Shown piece after piece: positions 18,337 through 27,870 of a stretch of DNA of 64,000 nucleotides. Numbering within the stretch: the first letter of the stretch is position 1; every line of letters starts with the position of its first letter. Source of the DNA: Caldithrix abyssi DSM 13497. Its GTDB lineage: Bacteria > Calditrichota > Calditrichia > Calditrichales > Calditrichaceae. The notes under the pieces were generated by a model. The model did not search any database and was not told the origin of the DNA. It saw nothing but the letters and a program-made list of their open reading frames with translations. Both the position numbers and the translations under genes were made by a program. Location of the stretch: positions 4,090,501-4,154,500 of the forward strand of contig NZ_CP018099.1 in assembly GCF_001886815.1 (NCBI RefSeq), given 5' to 3'.

Positions 18337-19557
18337 TTAATTAAACGGATAATTCAAATTATCGTTCTTCGATAAAGTTGTTAAATACCGCATATCGCAA
18401 TTGTGTACTGTACACACTTCGGTTAAATAAGAACTTACACTTTCCACTTCGATATCATAAACATCTTCAGAAACTCTTTCCTGAATAATTCTCAATATTT
18501 TTTTAGGCCTTTGTTCAAGACCAGAAAATATGAATTCACCTAAACGTAACTCACCTGCATAACGCCACTGTTTATTTGGATCATCGTTCAACACCCGTTG
18601 CTTAGTTTTGTAATGGATGATTGCCAGCACTCCTTTTAAATTAGTACGAAGATCGACCGTATTAAACCTTAGCACATCAAGGCCTGTTGCCGTTAAATAT
18701 TCATCGCGGTAACGGTCATATTCTTGCGCTTCAGGGGTATAATGTTGCTTGCCGTCTACTTCTACGACTAAACCGCAATCCCGACAATAGAAATCAGTAA
18801 TGTAAGGCCCAATAGGATGTTGACGTCTGAATTTAACTCCCAATCGTTTGTTTTTTAGATAATACCATAGTTTCTTTTCGGGTGGCGTCATCTCTTTTCG
18901 CAATTTTCGCGCTCTTTCAAAATGGTGTATTGGCACTCCACTCCAGCTTCCTGAAGGAGATAGCTGCTTTACTCTACGTTCAGTGAGCACAAGGTGATCC
19001 TCGGTTAGCCATAAAGTTGTATTATCTTCGCTCACGATTCCAATCATAATGCCTACATATTGCCGTTTAAAAGTTTTAACTACGCGATGCGGTTTGGCGT
19101 CATGACCATATACATACTCGCCCGGCTGAATATTTTCAATGAACTTTGTTTGAAAGTTTATTGAATAATCTCCATTTTTTATCTTGCTGCGTGCGAAATT
19201 AACAGCTCCCCTTAATCTCCCTGCTTGCGGAGCCATCTCCCCCTTAATTCCCCCGTTTGCAGGGTAATTCTCCTCTTTAATCCCACCGCTTGTGGGATTG
19301 TTCATCCCCTTAATCCCCCCGCTTGCGGAGTTAATTCCCCCCTTAATCCTCCCGTTTGCAGGGTTAATTCCCCCCTTAATCCTCCCACTTGCGGGGCTAT
19401 CTCCCCCATTAATCCTCCCGTTTGCGGGGTTATTTTCCCCCTTAATCCCCCCGCTTGCGGGGGGGGGAATTAAAAGGGGGGTGCCTTTGCGTAGACAAAA
19501 GGAATCGAGAGAAAACCCCTCAAAAACACTTTCGCCTTTAATAATACTCTCCGACAT
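18337..19557 (-). CDS. Orphan intein-like (Hint) protein with nested DUF559 endonuclease
   Basis: A 406-residue protein that reads as a complete intein with about 20 flanking residues on each side. Cys21 opens the splicing domain (CLRKGTPLL). An eight-unit, 11-residue repeat interrupts it (33-120). IENIQPGEYVYGHD (140-153) and WLTEDHLVLT (183-192; T185/H188 as block B) follow, and VYDIEVESVSSYLTEVCTVHNC (366-387) gives the terminal His385-Asn386-Cys387. Between them (about 211-320) is a DUF559/Vsr-like nuclease: MTPPEKKLWYYLK, then D255 and E266-V-D268 of the PD-(D/E)xK site. Stop codons lie directly upstream of the ATG (TAA-AGC-ATG) and 20 codons after Cys387, so no conventional host protein surrounds it. 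It could be a free-standing Hint protein, a tiny spliced host, or a relic. All splicing and nuclease residues appear intact. Confidence 0.72.
   Translation of the reverse strand: MSESIIKGESVFEGFSLDSFCLRKGTPLLIPPPASGGIKGENNPANGRINGGDSPASGRIKGGINPANGRIKGGINSASGGIKGMNNPTSGGIKEENYPANGGIKGEMAPQAGRLRGAVNFARSKIKNGDYSINFQTKFIENIQPGEYVYGHDAKPHRVVKTFKRQYVGIMIGIVSEDNTTLWLTEDHLVLTERRVKQLSPSGSWSGVPIHHFERARKLRKEMTPPEKKLWYYLKNKRLGVKFRRQHPIGPYITDFYCRDCGLVVEVDGKQHYTPEAQEYDRYRDEYLTATGLDVLRFNTVDLRTNLKGVLAIIHYKTKQRVLNDDPNKQWRYAGELRLGEFIFSGLEQRPKKILRIIQERVSEDVYDIEVESVSSYLTEVCTVHNCDMRYLTTLSKNDNLNYPFN
19198..19461 (-). repeat. In-frame minisatellite, eight 33-bp units inside the intein-like gene
   Basis: Eight consecutive 33-bp units encode variants of PANGRIKGGIN (residues 33-120 of the 406-residue protein). 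On DNA level each unit has a short palindromic core of the CCCGCAAGCGGG type followed by GGATTAAGGGGG. Units differ by a few substitutions but keep the frame. The first unit is preceded by a 9-base G/C homopolymer (19459-19467). The insertion falls between splicing block A and the next conserved Hint segment. Confidence 0.9.
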
Positions 19558-19812
19558 GCTTTATCATTCAATCATCAAAAACTGATTTTTATGTCATTTA
19601 TGACATTCATATTAATTTACAATCAGCGATATTCATGAATAAAGCAAAGGTTAAAGAATTTAATTTAAATTTCCTTATATTTCACAGCGTTTTTTAACAT
19701 TTAATAAAATAAGCTGATTCTCGTAATTTTTCAATAAGAAAAGAATATTTTTCAGCTTAATGGACTATTGTCCTCTTTGTAAAAATCAATTAATTATTTT
19801 CTACTCTTAATC

Positions 19813-20757
19813 CTACTGCTGCCTGGTATAATCAAAAAAGCCCTTGCCGGTTTTACGCCCCAGATGGCCGGCGCGAACCAGTTTGCGCAATAAGGGGCAT
19901 GGCCTATATTTGGCCTCTCCCAATTCACGGAACAGGGTTTCCATCCAGGCCATGAGCTCGTCAAGGCCAATTTGATCGGCCAGGGCCAGCGGACCTTTGG
20001 GAAAGTTGTATCCCAGTTTCATCGCCGTGTCGATATGTTCTGCCGATGCCACGCCTTCCATCAGGATGTGAATGGCTTCATTAATCATCGGAACAATCAC
20101 GCGCGTGGTGATGTATCCGGGATATTCAAAGACCTCGACCGCCGTTTTATCCAGCATTTCGGCAAAATCGCGAATGAATTCGTAGGTTTCATCGGATGTC
20201 TTCAGGCCGCGAACGATTTCTACCAGCGGTATTTTCGGCACGGGGTTTAAGAAGTGCATGCCAATGACTTTATCCTGCCGATTGGTAGCGGAGGCGATTT
20301 CGGTGATACTAAGCGCCGACGTGTTGGTAATAAAGATGGTATCCGGATCGCAGATTTCATCGATTTTGCGCATCAACTCCTTTTTGGCTTCCAGATTTTC
20401 CGAAATGGCTTCGATGACCACATCGCCGTAAACCGCGTCGTTCACGTTGGCCGAAGCCTTAATTCTGCTTAAAATGGCGCGCTTTTCGCTTTTGGTCAAT
20501 GTCCAGCGGGCAATCTCTTCGTCAATATTTTCTTCCAGTAGCTTCATACCCTGCTGGGCCAGTTCTTCGGTCTTTTCGATTAAGATTACTTCCATCCCTT
20601 TGGAAGCCACCAGCTGCGAAATACCTCGTCCCATAGTTCCGGCGCCGATTACCACCACGCGTTTGACGATTTCGCGATCTTCAACCTCTGATAGTTCGCC
20701 CTGTCGGAGCATCTCAAGATCGAGTATCTCTTCTTCCTGTTTTTTCTTTTCGGCCAT
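19813..20757 (-). CDS. 3-hydroxyacyl-CoA (3-hydroxybutyryl-CoA) dehydrogenase
   Basis: A 314-residue NAD-dependent enzyme oxidising (S)-3-hydroxyacyl-CoA. After a charged ~28-residue N-terminal extension comes [17 protein letters not shown] (Rossmann). Catalytic segments SALSITEIA and [17 protein letters not shown] (His, Asn) follow, and the C-terminal helical domain ends [11 protein letters not shown]. It is the short free-standing form, not the fused FadB. It lies 25 bp after ndk, so the two may be cotranscribed. The role could be butyrate-type fermentation or beta-oxidation. Confidence 0.93.
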   Translation of the reverse strand: MAEKKKQEEEILDLEMLRQGELSEVEDREIVKRVVVIGAGTMGRGISQLVASKGMEVILIEKTEELAQQGMKLLEENIDEEIARWTLTKSEKRAILSRIKASANVNDAVYGDVVIEAISENLEAKKELMRKIDEICDPDTIFITNTSALSITEIASATNRQDKVIGMHFLNPVPKIPLVEIVRGLKTSDETYEFIRDFAEMLDKTAVEVFEYPGYITTRVIVPMINEAIHILMEGVASAEHIDTAMKLGYNFPKGPLALADQIGLDELMAWMETLFRELGEAKYRPCPLLRKLVRAGHLGRKTGKGFFDYTRQQ

Positions 20758-20782
20758 GTTTTACTCCTGTTATTTCGATTGG

Positions 20783-21217
20783 TTAACCAATGTAACCATT
20801 TTCGATTAATTCTTTATTAGAGAAGAAAAATCCCAATTCGATTTTTGCATTTTCCGGCGAATCGGACGCATGAATGATATTGCGCCCCTTGCTTTCGGCG
20901 TACAGTCGGCGAACGGTTCCTTCTGCGGCTTCTGCCGGATCGGTGGCGCCAATGACCTCTCTCAAACCAGCAACGGCATTTTCCTTTTCTAAGGCCATCA
21001 CCACCACCGGACTTTCCGTCATAAAATCTACTAATTCGTCATAAAACGGCCGACCTTTATGTACGGCGTAAAATTCACCGGCTGTTTGTTTGGTTAAATG
21101 AACCATCTTCATGCCGATGATGTCGAATCCTTTATTTAAAAGATGATCTATTACCTTACCGATCAAGCCCTTTTGTACGCAATCAGGCTTAAGAATGGCT
21201 AATGTGCGTTCCTTCAT
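20783..21217 (-). CDS. ndk: Nucleoside diphosphate kinase
   Basis: A 144-residue enzyme moving the gamma-phosphate between NTPs and NDPs through a phosphohistidine. It has [16 protein letters not shown] at the N-terminus and the active-site [12 protein letters not shown]. The length matches bacterial Ndk. It sits just downstream of sucCD, whose succinyl-CoA synthetase makes the NTP that Ndk could equilibrate. Confidence 0.97.
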   Translation of the reverse strand: MKERTLAILKPDCVQKGLIGKVIDHLLNKGFDIIGMKMVHLTKQTAGEFYAVHKGRPFYDELVDFMTESPVVVMALEKENAVAGLREVIGATDPAEAAEGTVRRLYAESKGRNIIHASDSPENAKIELGFFFSNKELIENGYIG

Positions 21218-21359
21218 TCTATCTCTCCTTAAAATTTTTACAATTACAGGTTATTTTTTTCACTATACAAACCATTTTAAACGGCTGCCCATGCAGGCAA
21301 CCGAAACATTCCTATTTAAAACGTTCGGATCGTCTTGATTTAAAAATCGTAATAAATAA

Positions 21360-22241
21360 TTAACCTTTTAAAACTTTTTCCACAGTTGCGCCAATTTCAG
21401 CAGGACTTTCACAAACGTGAATGCCCGCCGCGGCCAGCGCCTTCATTTTTTCGGCCGCCGTTCCCTGACCTCCGCTAATGATGGCGCCGGCATGGCCCAT
21501 GCGTCTCCCCGGAGGAGCGGTTTGCCCGGCGATAAAGCTGACCACCGGTTTGTTAAAGTTTTCTTTGACCCAGGCAGCGGCTTCCTCTTCCGCCGTACCG
21601 CCGATCTCGCCAATCATCACTACCGCTTCGGTGTCCGGATCATCTTTGAAGAGCTGTAAGGCGTCAATAAAGCGCGTGCCAATCACCGGGTCGCCGCCAA
21701 TTCCAATGGCTGTGGACTGGCCCAGGTTGCGCTCGCTTAACTGGTTAACGGCTTCATAGGTTAAAGTTCCCGAGCGGCTGATCACGCCGATTTTACCTGG
21801 CTTATGAATAAAGGCTGGCATAATGCCCATTTTTCCGATGCCCGGCGAGATAATGCCCGGACAATTGGGACCAATCAAATGCGTATTGGAGTCTTTAAGC
21901 ACATCATACACTTTAATCATATCCAGCGCCGGAATGCCTTCCGTAATACATACCACCAGTTCCAGTCCGGCGTCCACCGCTTCCAGGATGGCGTCCGGGG
22001 CAAAAGCCGGGGGTACAAAAATGACCGAAGCGTTGGCTCCAGTTTCTTTTACGGCCTGTTCAACCGTATTGAAAACCGGTACTTTGTCCATAAACATCTG
22101 CCCGCCTTTGCCCGGGGTTACTCCGGCCACAACCGGAGCTTTTTCGTTGTATTCAATCATCTGCCGGGCATGAAATGACCCTTCGGAGCCGGTAATGCCC
22201 TGCACCAGTATTTTTGTCTTTTCGGTGAGTAAAATACTCAT
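21360..22241 (-). CDS. sucD: Succinyl-CoA synthetase, alpha subunit
   Basis: A 293-residue CoA-binding subunit. It contains [23 protein letters not shown]-like [23 protein letters not shown] and the phosphohistidine loop [18 protein letters not shown]. With SucC it interconverts succinyl-CoA and succinate with ATP/GTP formation in the TCA cycle. It is 56 bp downstream of sucC. Confidence 0.97.
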   Translation of the reverse strand: MSILLTEKTKILVQGITGSEGSFHARQMIEYNEKAPVVAGVTPGKGGQMFMDKVPVFNTVEQAVKETGANASVIFVPPAFAPDAILEAVDAGLELVVCITEGIPALDMIKVYDVLKDSNTHLIGPNCPGIISPGIGKMGIMPAFIHKPGKIGVISRSGTLTYEAVNQLSERNLGQSTAIGIGGDPVIGTRFIDALQLFKDDPDTEAVVMIGEIGGTAEEEAAAWVKENFNKPVVSFIAGQTAPPGRRMGHAGAIISGGQGTAAEKMKALAAAGIHVCESPAEIGATVEKVLKG

Positions 22242-22297
22242 TTTTATTTTCTCCGCTTTTCTTCAAAGTTTACATTTTCTTATTTCAAGGATACCGC

Positions 22298-23458
22298 TTA
22301 CTGCAGTACTTTAACCACTTTTTTAGCGGCGTCTTCTAACGAGTTGGCCACCACAAATTCCAGCTCCGATTCGTTTAAGAGCTGCGCGGCTTCTTCGGCG
22401 TTGGTGCCAGCCAGGCGAATGACGATGGGCACTTTAACGTCGATGGACTGCACCGCTTCAATAACCCCGCGCGCCACCCGGTCGCAGCGTACAATCCCGC
22501 CGAAAATATTGATCAAAATGGCTTTTACATTGGGGTCTTTTAAAATAATTTTGAAACCATTGCGCACGGTTTCCACATTGGCGCCGCCGCCTACATCCAG
22601 AAAGTTAGCCGGTTCGCCGCCGGCCAGTTTGATGATGTCCATGGTGGCCATGGCCAATCCTGCGCCGTTAACCATGCATCCCACGTTGCCGTCTAATTTG
22701 ATGTAGTTCAAATTGAATTCGGACGCTTCTACCTCCAGGGGCTCTTCCTCGTCCAGATCGCGCAACTCGAGCAATTCCGGATGGCGATAGAGCGCGCTGT
22801 CGTCAAAATTGATTTTGGCGTCCAGGGCCAGTACATCGCCCTGTTTGGTAACCACCAGAGGATTAATTTCGGCCAGCGAGCAATCTTTAGAAATAAACGC
22901 TTTGTACAGGGCCATCATAAACTTAACGGCGTTATTTACCTGTTTTCCGCTTAAGCCCAGGCCAAAGGCTAATTTTCTGGCCTGAAAGGGCTGCAGACCA
23001 ATGGCTGGATCAATCCACTCTTTCAGGATTTTTTCCGGTGTTTCGGCGGCCACTTTTTCAATTTCCACGCCGCCCTCGGTGCTGGCCATCATTACCAGTC
23101 TGGATTTCGAGCGATCGAGCACCACGCCCAGGTAAAGCTCACGGTCAATATCCACACCTTGTTCCACCAGAACTTTTTTAACAATTCGGCCTTCAGGCCC
23201 TGTTTGGTGCGTAATCAGAGTCATGCCGATCATCTGTCCGGCAATGTTTTTCACCTCGTCTAAAGAACGAGCTAACTTAACCCCGCCGCCCTTACCACGG
23301 CCGCCGGCATGGATCTGGGCTTTAATCACTGCCAGATCGGTCGATAATTTTTTAGCCGCTTCTACAGCTTCATCTGCTGTAAAAGCCACGTAACCTTCCG
23401 GTACAGGAACATTAAATTCCCTTAAAATTTGTTTAGCCTGATACTCATGAATCTTCAT
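22298..23458 (-). CDS. sucC: Succinyl-CoA synthetase, beta subunit
   Basis: A 386-residue ATP-grasp subunit. It starts [39 protein letters not shown] and the C-terminal [25 protein letters not shown] and [11 protein letters not shown] are characteristic. It is first of the sucC-sucD pair, and the promoter must lie in the 168 bp before 23627. Confidence 0.97.
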   Translation of the reverse strand: MKIHEYQAKQILREFNVPVPEGYVAFTADEAVEAAKKLSTDLAVIKAQIHAGGRGKGGGVKLARSLDEVKNIAGQMIGMTLITHQTGPEGRIVKKVLVEQGVDIDRELYLGVVLDRSKSRLVMMASTEGGVEIEKVAAETPEKILKEWIDPAIGLQPFQARKLAFGLGLSGKQVNNAVKFMMALYKAFISKDCSLAEINPLVVTKQGDVLALDAKINFDDSALYRHPELLELRDLDEEEPLEVEASEFNLNYIKLDGNVGCMVNGAGLAMATMDIIKLAGGEPANFLDVGGGANVETVRNGFKIILKDPNVKAILINIFGGIVRCDRVARGVIEAVQSIDVKVPIVIRLAGTNAEEAAQLLNESELEFVVANSLEDAAKKVVKVLQ

Positions 23459-23626
23459 TTAACAACTCCCATTGTAACGGTTCGTTTTATTTTTTGTTTA
23501 AGAAATCTAAATATAACAATTTATTTCAAATATGTAAACCAAATTTGAGCGAAGATTGAGAAGAACATAAGTTGTATATTGTTTAAAAGGTAGTGGGCAT
23601 TAAAATCAATTATTTTTATTTTTGAG

Positions 23627-23878
23627 ATGAAAATAATTCAATTTTTTTCTTTTAAACAAATTAGAAAGGCAAAAACCATATTTGTGCGTAGTTTATTTCA
23701 AATTCTTGTAGATAACATTGATTCCAAACAGGCAATCATTGTTACAGGAGCCAGGCAGGTTGGGAAAACGACCCTATTAAAACAATTTCTAAACTTTTTA
23801 CCCCCAACTTCCATTACCCTTTATTTATCACGAGGGACAGCCCCCCCCGCGGAAGATACAACTTACTGGCAAATTTAA
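23627..23878 (+). pseudogene. Truncated AAA-type ATPase (DUF4143-associated family) fragment
   Basis: An 82-residue frame. From about residue 21 (FVRSLFQILVDNIDSKQ) it matches the N-terminus of the AAA_14 ATPase family, including an intact Walker A (VTGARQVGKTTLLKQFL). The frame then loses family similarity after about residue 62, and no Walker B, sensor or C-terminal DUF4143 part follows in any frame before 24165. An 8-base C tract (23841-23848) sits at the point where similarity ends. It is best read as the decayed 5' end of a gene. Confidence 0.6.
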
Positions 23879-24164
23879 GATTGCCTATTTTTGCTATTGT
23901 AAATAACAACGCTTGTGACTAAATTATGGCCAAGGATAACGGAATCTACAAACTTTTTATTACTTAACATCAGGGATGTAAATTTACTTAATAAGATCAT
24001 AATGGGCTTCGTCTGTTTTTGGTTTATTGACTCAAAAAAACGATTTTCTTCTATTGAAGGCTAAACTTATTTATTTCTTTTAAATGGATTTTTATTGCTT
24101 CTTATTAACCATTTGACATTTTTATTTAAATTAGCAAGTTTCAAAACGATAGGAGGGAGAAGAA

Positions 24165-25469
24165 ATGGCGACATTATTAAATTTAAAACTCCCGCGGGCT
24201 CTAAACCGCCTTATCAAATCAACAAATTTTAAATCTTTTTTTAGCGGTGTGTGCCTTTTATTTTTGCTTCTATTTTCTAAAGAGAGTTTATTTGCCCAGA
24301 ATGTGGACTGGCAATTCTATCAGGAATTTGGTTTACCGGTGCACTCTATTGCCATTGAAGACAGTTTACTGTGGATGAGCGCCGGCTGGAACTTTTTAAT
24401 TAAACTGAATCTTAACACAGGCGATACCACATTTTACAGCGTTGATGGCGAGTGGATCGATGATATTGAAATCGATTCCAGCGGAAACAAGTGGTTAGGG
24501 ACAATGCAAAAAATAATTAAATTCGACAATCATTCCTTTCAATATTTTAATCTGCCGGATTACGGTATTAATGGATATGGAACGCATGCTCTTGTCTTTG
24601 ACAGTAAAGGCAACTTGTGGTTTGGTTTTGACAGTATTGGTTTTGGCTATTATGATGGGACTTCATGGCATTATTATGATGATTATGATGTAGCGCTTAC
24701 CATTAGCGACATTGCTGTGGATCAAAAAAATGTAAAATGGCTGGGCACGCCTCACGGTCTGGTAAGATTTTATGATGACAGCTTAACTTATTACTCTTCA
24801 ACCAATTCTGATTTTCCGGCTTACACCGTCAATTCGATAGCCGTAGATTCAAATAATTACAAGTGGATTGGCACTTACTCCGGCTTAATCGTTTATGACG
24901 ATTCCAGCTGGACCGTTTACAATAAAGACAATTCGCCGCTTCCCAACAATAATGTTTATACCGTTTACATTGATCAGAACGGCACAATATGGCTTGGGCT
25001 TGATTTAGGCTATTTAGTAGAAATCAATAATGGCCAATGGACTGTTTACGATCCGCTTTCCAATGGCGAAGCCCCCAAAATCATTCGAATTGATCATCAG
25101 GGAAATATCTGGGGAGTTACTTCAAAAGGAACGCTTTTTTCAAATGCAGATATTGCGGTTAATATCAAAGAACAAAATTTAAATTTACCTTCTCAGGTTG
25201 TTTTGTACCCCAATTTCCCCAATCCTTTTAATCCTTCCACAACCATTAATTTTTATTTACCGAAAAATAGCCCGATTAATCTTTCTGTTTTTGATCTTTC
25301 CGGCAGAAAAATAAAAACTTTGATCAATGGATCTCTAAAAGCCGGTAAGCATTGCGTACAATGGAACGGTTTGGATGAGCAAAACAACTTGACGGCCAGC
25401 GGCGTCTATTTTTACGTTTTAAAAGCGGGTAAAATTACGAAAGTTAAAAAAATGTTACTGATAAAATAA
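24165..25469 (+). CDS. Secreted beta-propeller protein with T9SS sorting domain
   Basis: A 434-residue protein with a strong ribosome site (AGGAGGGAGAAGAA before the ATG). The N-terminal region is basic, then a hydrophobic signal core ends at FAQ (about residue 45). Six short repeats of the type IDSSGNKWLGT / VDSNNYKWIGT / IDQNGTIWLGL (about 105-330) are two-component-regulator-propeller blades, without a kinase or DNA-binding domain. The C-terminal ~90 residues start PNFPNPFNPSTT and end KVKKMLLIK, the T9SS type A sorting signal. It is one of few plus-strand genes here and stands alone. Ligand unknown. Confidence 0.85.
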   Translation: MATLLNLKLPRALNRLIKSTNFKSFFSGVCLLFLLLFSKESLFAQNVDWQFYQEFGLPVHSIAIEDSLLWMSAGWNFLIKLNLNTGDTTFYSVDGEWIDDIEIDSSGNKWLGTMQKIIKFDNHSFQYFNLPDYGINGYGTHALVFDSKGNLWFGFDSIGFGYYDGTSWHYYDDYDVALTISDIAVDQKNVKWLGTPHGLVRFYDDSLTYYSSTNSDFPAYTVNSIAVDSNNYKWIGTYSGLIVYDDSSWTVYNKDNSPLPNNNVYTVYIDQNGTIWLGLDLGYLVEINNGQWTVYDPLSNGEAPKIIRIDHQGNIWGVTSKGTLFSNADIAVNIKEQNLNLPSQVVLYPNFPNPFNPSTTINFYLPKNSPINLSVFDLSGRKIKTLINGSLKAGKHCVQWNGLDEQNNLTASGVYFYVLKAGKITKVKKMLLIK

Positions 25470-25481
25470 TAAGTCTTAAAA

Positions 25482-25519
25482 GGGGCAGCGTATTGAATTT
25501 AAACTCTGCCCCTTTTTTT
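25482..25519 (+). terminator. Rho-independent terminator after the propeller gene
   Basis: GGGGCAG (25482-25488) pairs with CTGCCCC (25506-25512), followed by seven T. It begins 12 bases past the stop at 25469 and sits between two convergent genes, so it may also help end arcC transcripts. Confidence 0.85.
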
Positions 25520-25522
25520 GTT

Positions 25523-26476
25523 TCAAGCATGAATGCGCGTACCGGCTTTCCCTTTTATGGCATCGCCCGTTTTCTCGATTGAGGTGATAATAACCTCTTC
25601 GCCGCCGCCTTCAATAAAATTAATGGCCGCTTCAATTTTAGGTCCCATGGAGCCTTTTGGAAACTGTCCTTCGGCCAGGTACTTCCTGGCATCGGCAATA
25701 GTTAATTCATCCAGATCGATTTGTTCCGGCGTGCCAAAGTTCAAAGCCACCTTTTCCACGCCGGTAATAATCAACAATTTCTCGGCGTCGATTTCCCTGC
25801 CCAGAACAGCCGAAGCCAGGTCTTTATCGATTACGCCGTCCAGACCTTCCAGCCAGCCTGGATGTTTGCTGTGATCGATGTACACCGGAATGCCCCCACC
25901 GCCGGCGGCAATGACCACCACGCCCATATCCACTAAGTGCTTAATAATATCCTTTTCAACGATTCCAATCGGTTTGGGCGAAGCCACGACACGCCGATAG
26001 CCGCGGCCCTTATCTTCTTTCATAATCCAGCCGCGTTTTTCCACCAGCTCCGGAACCTGTTCTTTTTTAAAAAATGGACCGACAAATTTGCTGGGATTTT
26101 TAATGGAAGGATCGTCTTTATCCACCAGCACCTGGGTAACCAGCGTGGCCACCTGCCGTTTTACGCCCATATCGTGCATCTTATTTTGCAGGCATTGTTC
26201 AATCATGTAGCCCATGCCCCCTTCCAGGTCGGCCACAATAATTCCCAGCGGTAATGGCGGCACCAGATGTCTGCTTTCTTCCACACGTATCAGGGCGTTC
26301 CCCACCTGGGGGCCGTTGCCGTGCGTAATCACCATATTGAAACCTTCTTTCAACAGGCCGATGATGTGCTCCAGGCTCCGTCTTGTATTTTCGAACTGTT
26401 GCGGGATGTTTCCTTCTTCGAATTCACGCGTAATGGCATTTCCACCAAGGGCGACAACGATTGGTCTTTTTTTCAT
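25523..26476 (-). CDS. arcC: Carbamate kinase
   Basis: A 317-residue amino-acid-kinase-fold enzyme converting carbamoyl phosphate + ADP to ATP, CO2 and NH3 (or the reverse). It has VVALGGNAI, ITHGNGPQVGN, VIAAGGGGIPV and the C-terminal KGSMGPKIEAAI segment with catalytic lysine. No arcA or arcB is present nearby, so an arginine deiminase operon is not evident. Its upstream neighbour is a cyclic-2,3-diphosphoglycerate-synthase-like GTPase, separated by an internal terminator. Confidence 0.95.
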   Translation of the reverse strand: MKKRPIVVALGGNAITREFEEGNIPQQFENTRRSLEHIIGLLKEGFNMVITHGNGPQVGNALIRVEESRHLVPPLPLGIIVADLEGGMGYMIEQCLQNKMHDMGVKRQVATLVTQVLVDKDDPSIKNPSKFVGPFFKKEQVPELVEKRGWIMKEDKGRGYRRVVASPKPIGIVEKDIIKHLVDMGVVVIAAGGGGIPVYIDHSKHPGWLEGLDGVIDKDLASAVLGREIDAEKLLIITGVEKVALNFGTPEQIDLDELTIADARKYLAEGQFPKGSMGPKIEAAINFIEGGGEEVIITSIEKTGDAIKGKAGTRIHA

Positions 26477-26501
26477 GGCTTCCTTCCTTCGATGTTAAAT
26501 A

Positions 26502-26539
26502 AAAAGGGCATGATTTTACATAACAGTCCAATCATGCCC
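26502..26539 (-). terminator. Rho-independent terminator after the cDPGS-like gene
   Basis: A 10-bp perfect stem (GGGCATGATT at 26506-26515, AATCATGCCC at 26530-26539) followed on the minus strand by five T. It lies 18 bases beyond the stop of the 26557-27870 gene and 26 bases before the arcC start, so arcC is partly insulated. Confidence 0.8.
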
Positions 26540-26556
26540 AAACCGAGTTTACGGGT

Positions 26557-27870
26557 TTACATAAACTTTTTCAAGACATCGTTCAGATCAGGTTTGCCCA
26601 CTTCTTGCAATTCATAAGTTACGCGAACGGCCGGTTTGTTTAATTTTACCAGCTTTCTCAAATCGATGGGCGTCCCGATAATCACCAGGTCGCAATCGGT
26701 TTTATTAATGGTTTCTTCCAGGTCTTTGATCTGTTTATCGCCATACCCCATGGCCGGCAGCAGGGTGCCAATTTCCTGATACTTTTCAAACGTTTCGGTG
26801 ATGGTTCCCACGGTGTAAGGTCTGGGATCAACCAGCTCTTTTGCGCCGAATTTTTCAGCGGCCACCACACCGGCGCCGTAAGTCATTTCGCCGTGCGTCA
26901 GAGTAGGCCCGTCTTCAACCACCAGCACGCGTTTGCCTTTAATCTGCTCGTACTCTTCAACAAAAATGGGTGAAGCGGCGTCGATCACCACGGCATCGGG
27001 GTTGACCATCTGAATGCTTTCGCGCACAGCCTGAATACCTTCCGGATCGGCGGTGTCAATCTTATTAATAACCACCACATCGGCGGCACGCAGGTTGGCC
27101 TCTCCCGGATAGTAGAACAATTCATCGCCGGGACGGTGCGGATCGACCACCGTAATATGCAAATCGGTTTTGTAGAACGGCAGATCATTATTGCCGCCAT
27201 CCCACAAGATGACGTCCGCTTCTTTTTCTGCTTCGCGCAAAATGGCTTCGTAATCAACACCTGCGTAAATAATGGTGCCAGAAACGATGTGCGGTTCGTA
27301 TTCTTCGCGTTCTTCGATGGTGCATTTGTACTTGTCAAGGTCCGAAAGTTCAGCAAAACGTTGCACTTTTTGTTCGTTCAAATTACCATAAGGCATGGGG
27401 TGGCGAATGGCAACCACCTTTTTGCCGGCGTCGCGCAGCATTTTGGCCACTTTACGCGTGGTCTGAGATTTTCCGCAGCCCGTGCGCACCGCACAAACCG
27501 AAATCACTGGCTTGCTGCTTTTCAACTGCGTGGCTTTTGCGCCCATTAAAATAAAATCCGCTCCGGCCGAATTTACCAGAGCCGAACGGCTCATCACGTA
27601 GTCATAAGGAACATCGCTGTAAGCAAAAACGACCTGATCCACAGCAAATTTTTTTATCAAATCCTGTAATTCTTCTTCCGGATAAATCATAATACCTTCG
27701 GGATATAATTTACCGGCCAGCTCAGGCGGATATTTACGCCCTTCAATGTCCGGAATTTGTGTTGCCGTAAAACCTACGACTTCGTACGCTTCATTGTCGC
27801 GAAAATAGACATTAAAGTTATGAAAATCGCGTCCGGCTGCGCCCATAATGATCACACGCTTACGCTGCAT
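26557..27870 (-). CDS. Cyclic 2,3-diphosphoglycerate synthase-like P-loop GTPase
   Basis: A 437-residue protein. An N-terminal Rossmann-like domain (VIIMGAAGRDFHNFNVYFRD) is followed by a P-loop (VCAVRTGCGKSQTTRKVA, about 125-142), a DxxG-like WDGGNNDLPF, and NKID (VVINKIDTADP), all consistent with the SIMIBI-class GTPases annotated as cyclic-2,3-diphosphoglycerate synthase. In methanogens that enzyme makes the thermoprotectant cDPG, but most bacterial members are unproven. The pairing with carbamate kinase suggests a metabolic link whose nature I cannot determine. Confidence 0.75.
   Translation of the reverse strand: MQRKRVIIMGAAGRDFHNFNVYFRDNEAYEVVGFTATQIPDIEGRKYPPELAGKLYPEGIMIYPEEELQDLIKKFAVDQVVFAYSDVPYDYVMSRSALVNSAGADFILMGAKATQLKSSKPVISVCAVRTGCGKSQTTRKVAKMLRDAGKKVVAIRHPMPYGNLNEQKVQRFAELSDLDKYKCTIEEREEYEPHIVSGTIIYAGVDYEAILREAEKEADVILWDGGNNDLPFYKTDLHITVVDPHRPGDELFYYPGEANLRAADVVVINKIDTADPEGIQAVRESIQMVNPDAVVIDAASPIFVEEYEQIKGKRVLVVEDGPTLTHGEMTYGAGVVAAEKFGAKELVDPRPYTVGTITETFEKYQEIGTLLPAMGYGDKQIKDLEETINKTDCDLVIIGTPIDLRKLVKLNKPAVRVTYELQEVGKPDLNDVLKKFM

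Noticed and set aside
19225-19585. Plus-strand proline-rich reading frames opposite the intein gene
   Set aside because: They are antisense shadows of the 33-bp repeats, with no ribosome site; the minus-strand frame holds recognisable Hint and nuclease motifs.
23627-23878. A functional small ATPase
   Set aside because: Only the Walker A part remains, similarity ends near an 8-base C tract, and no Walker B or C-terminal part follows.
25482-25519. A riboswitch-like structure between the propeller and arcC genes
   Set aside because: It is a simple 7-bp hairpin plus T tract between convergent genes, fully explained as a terminator.
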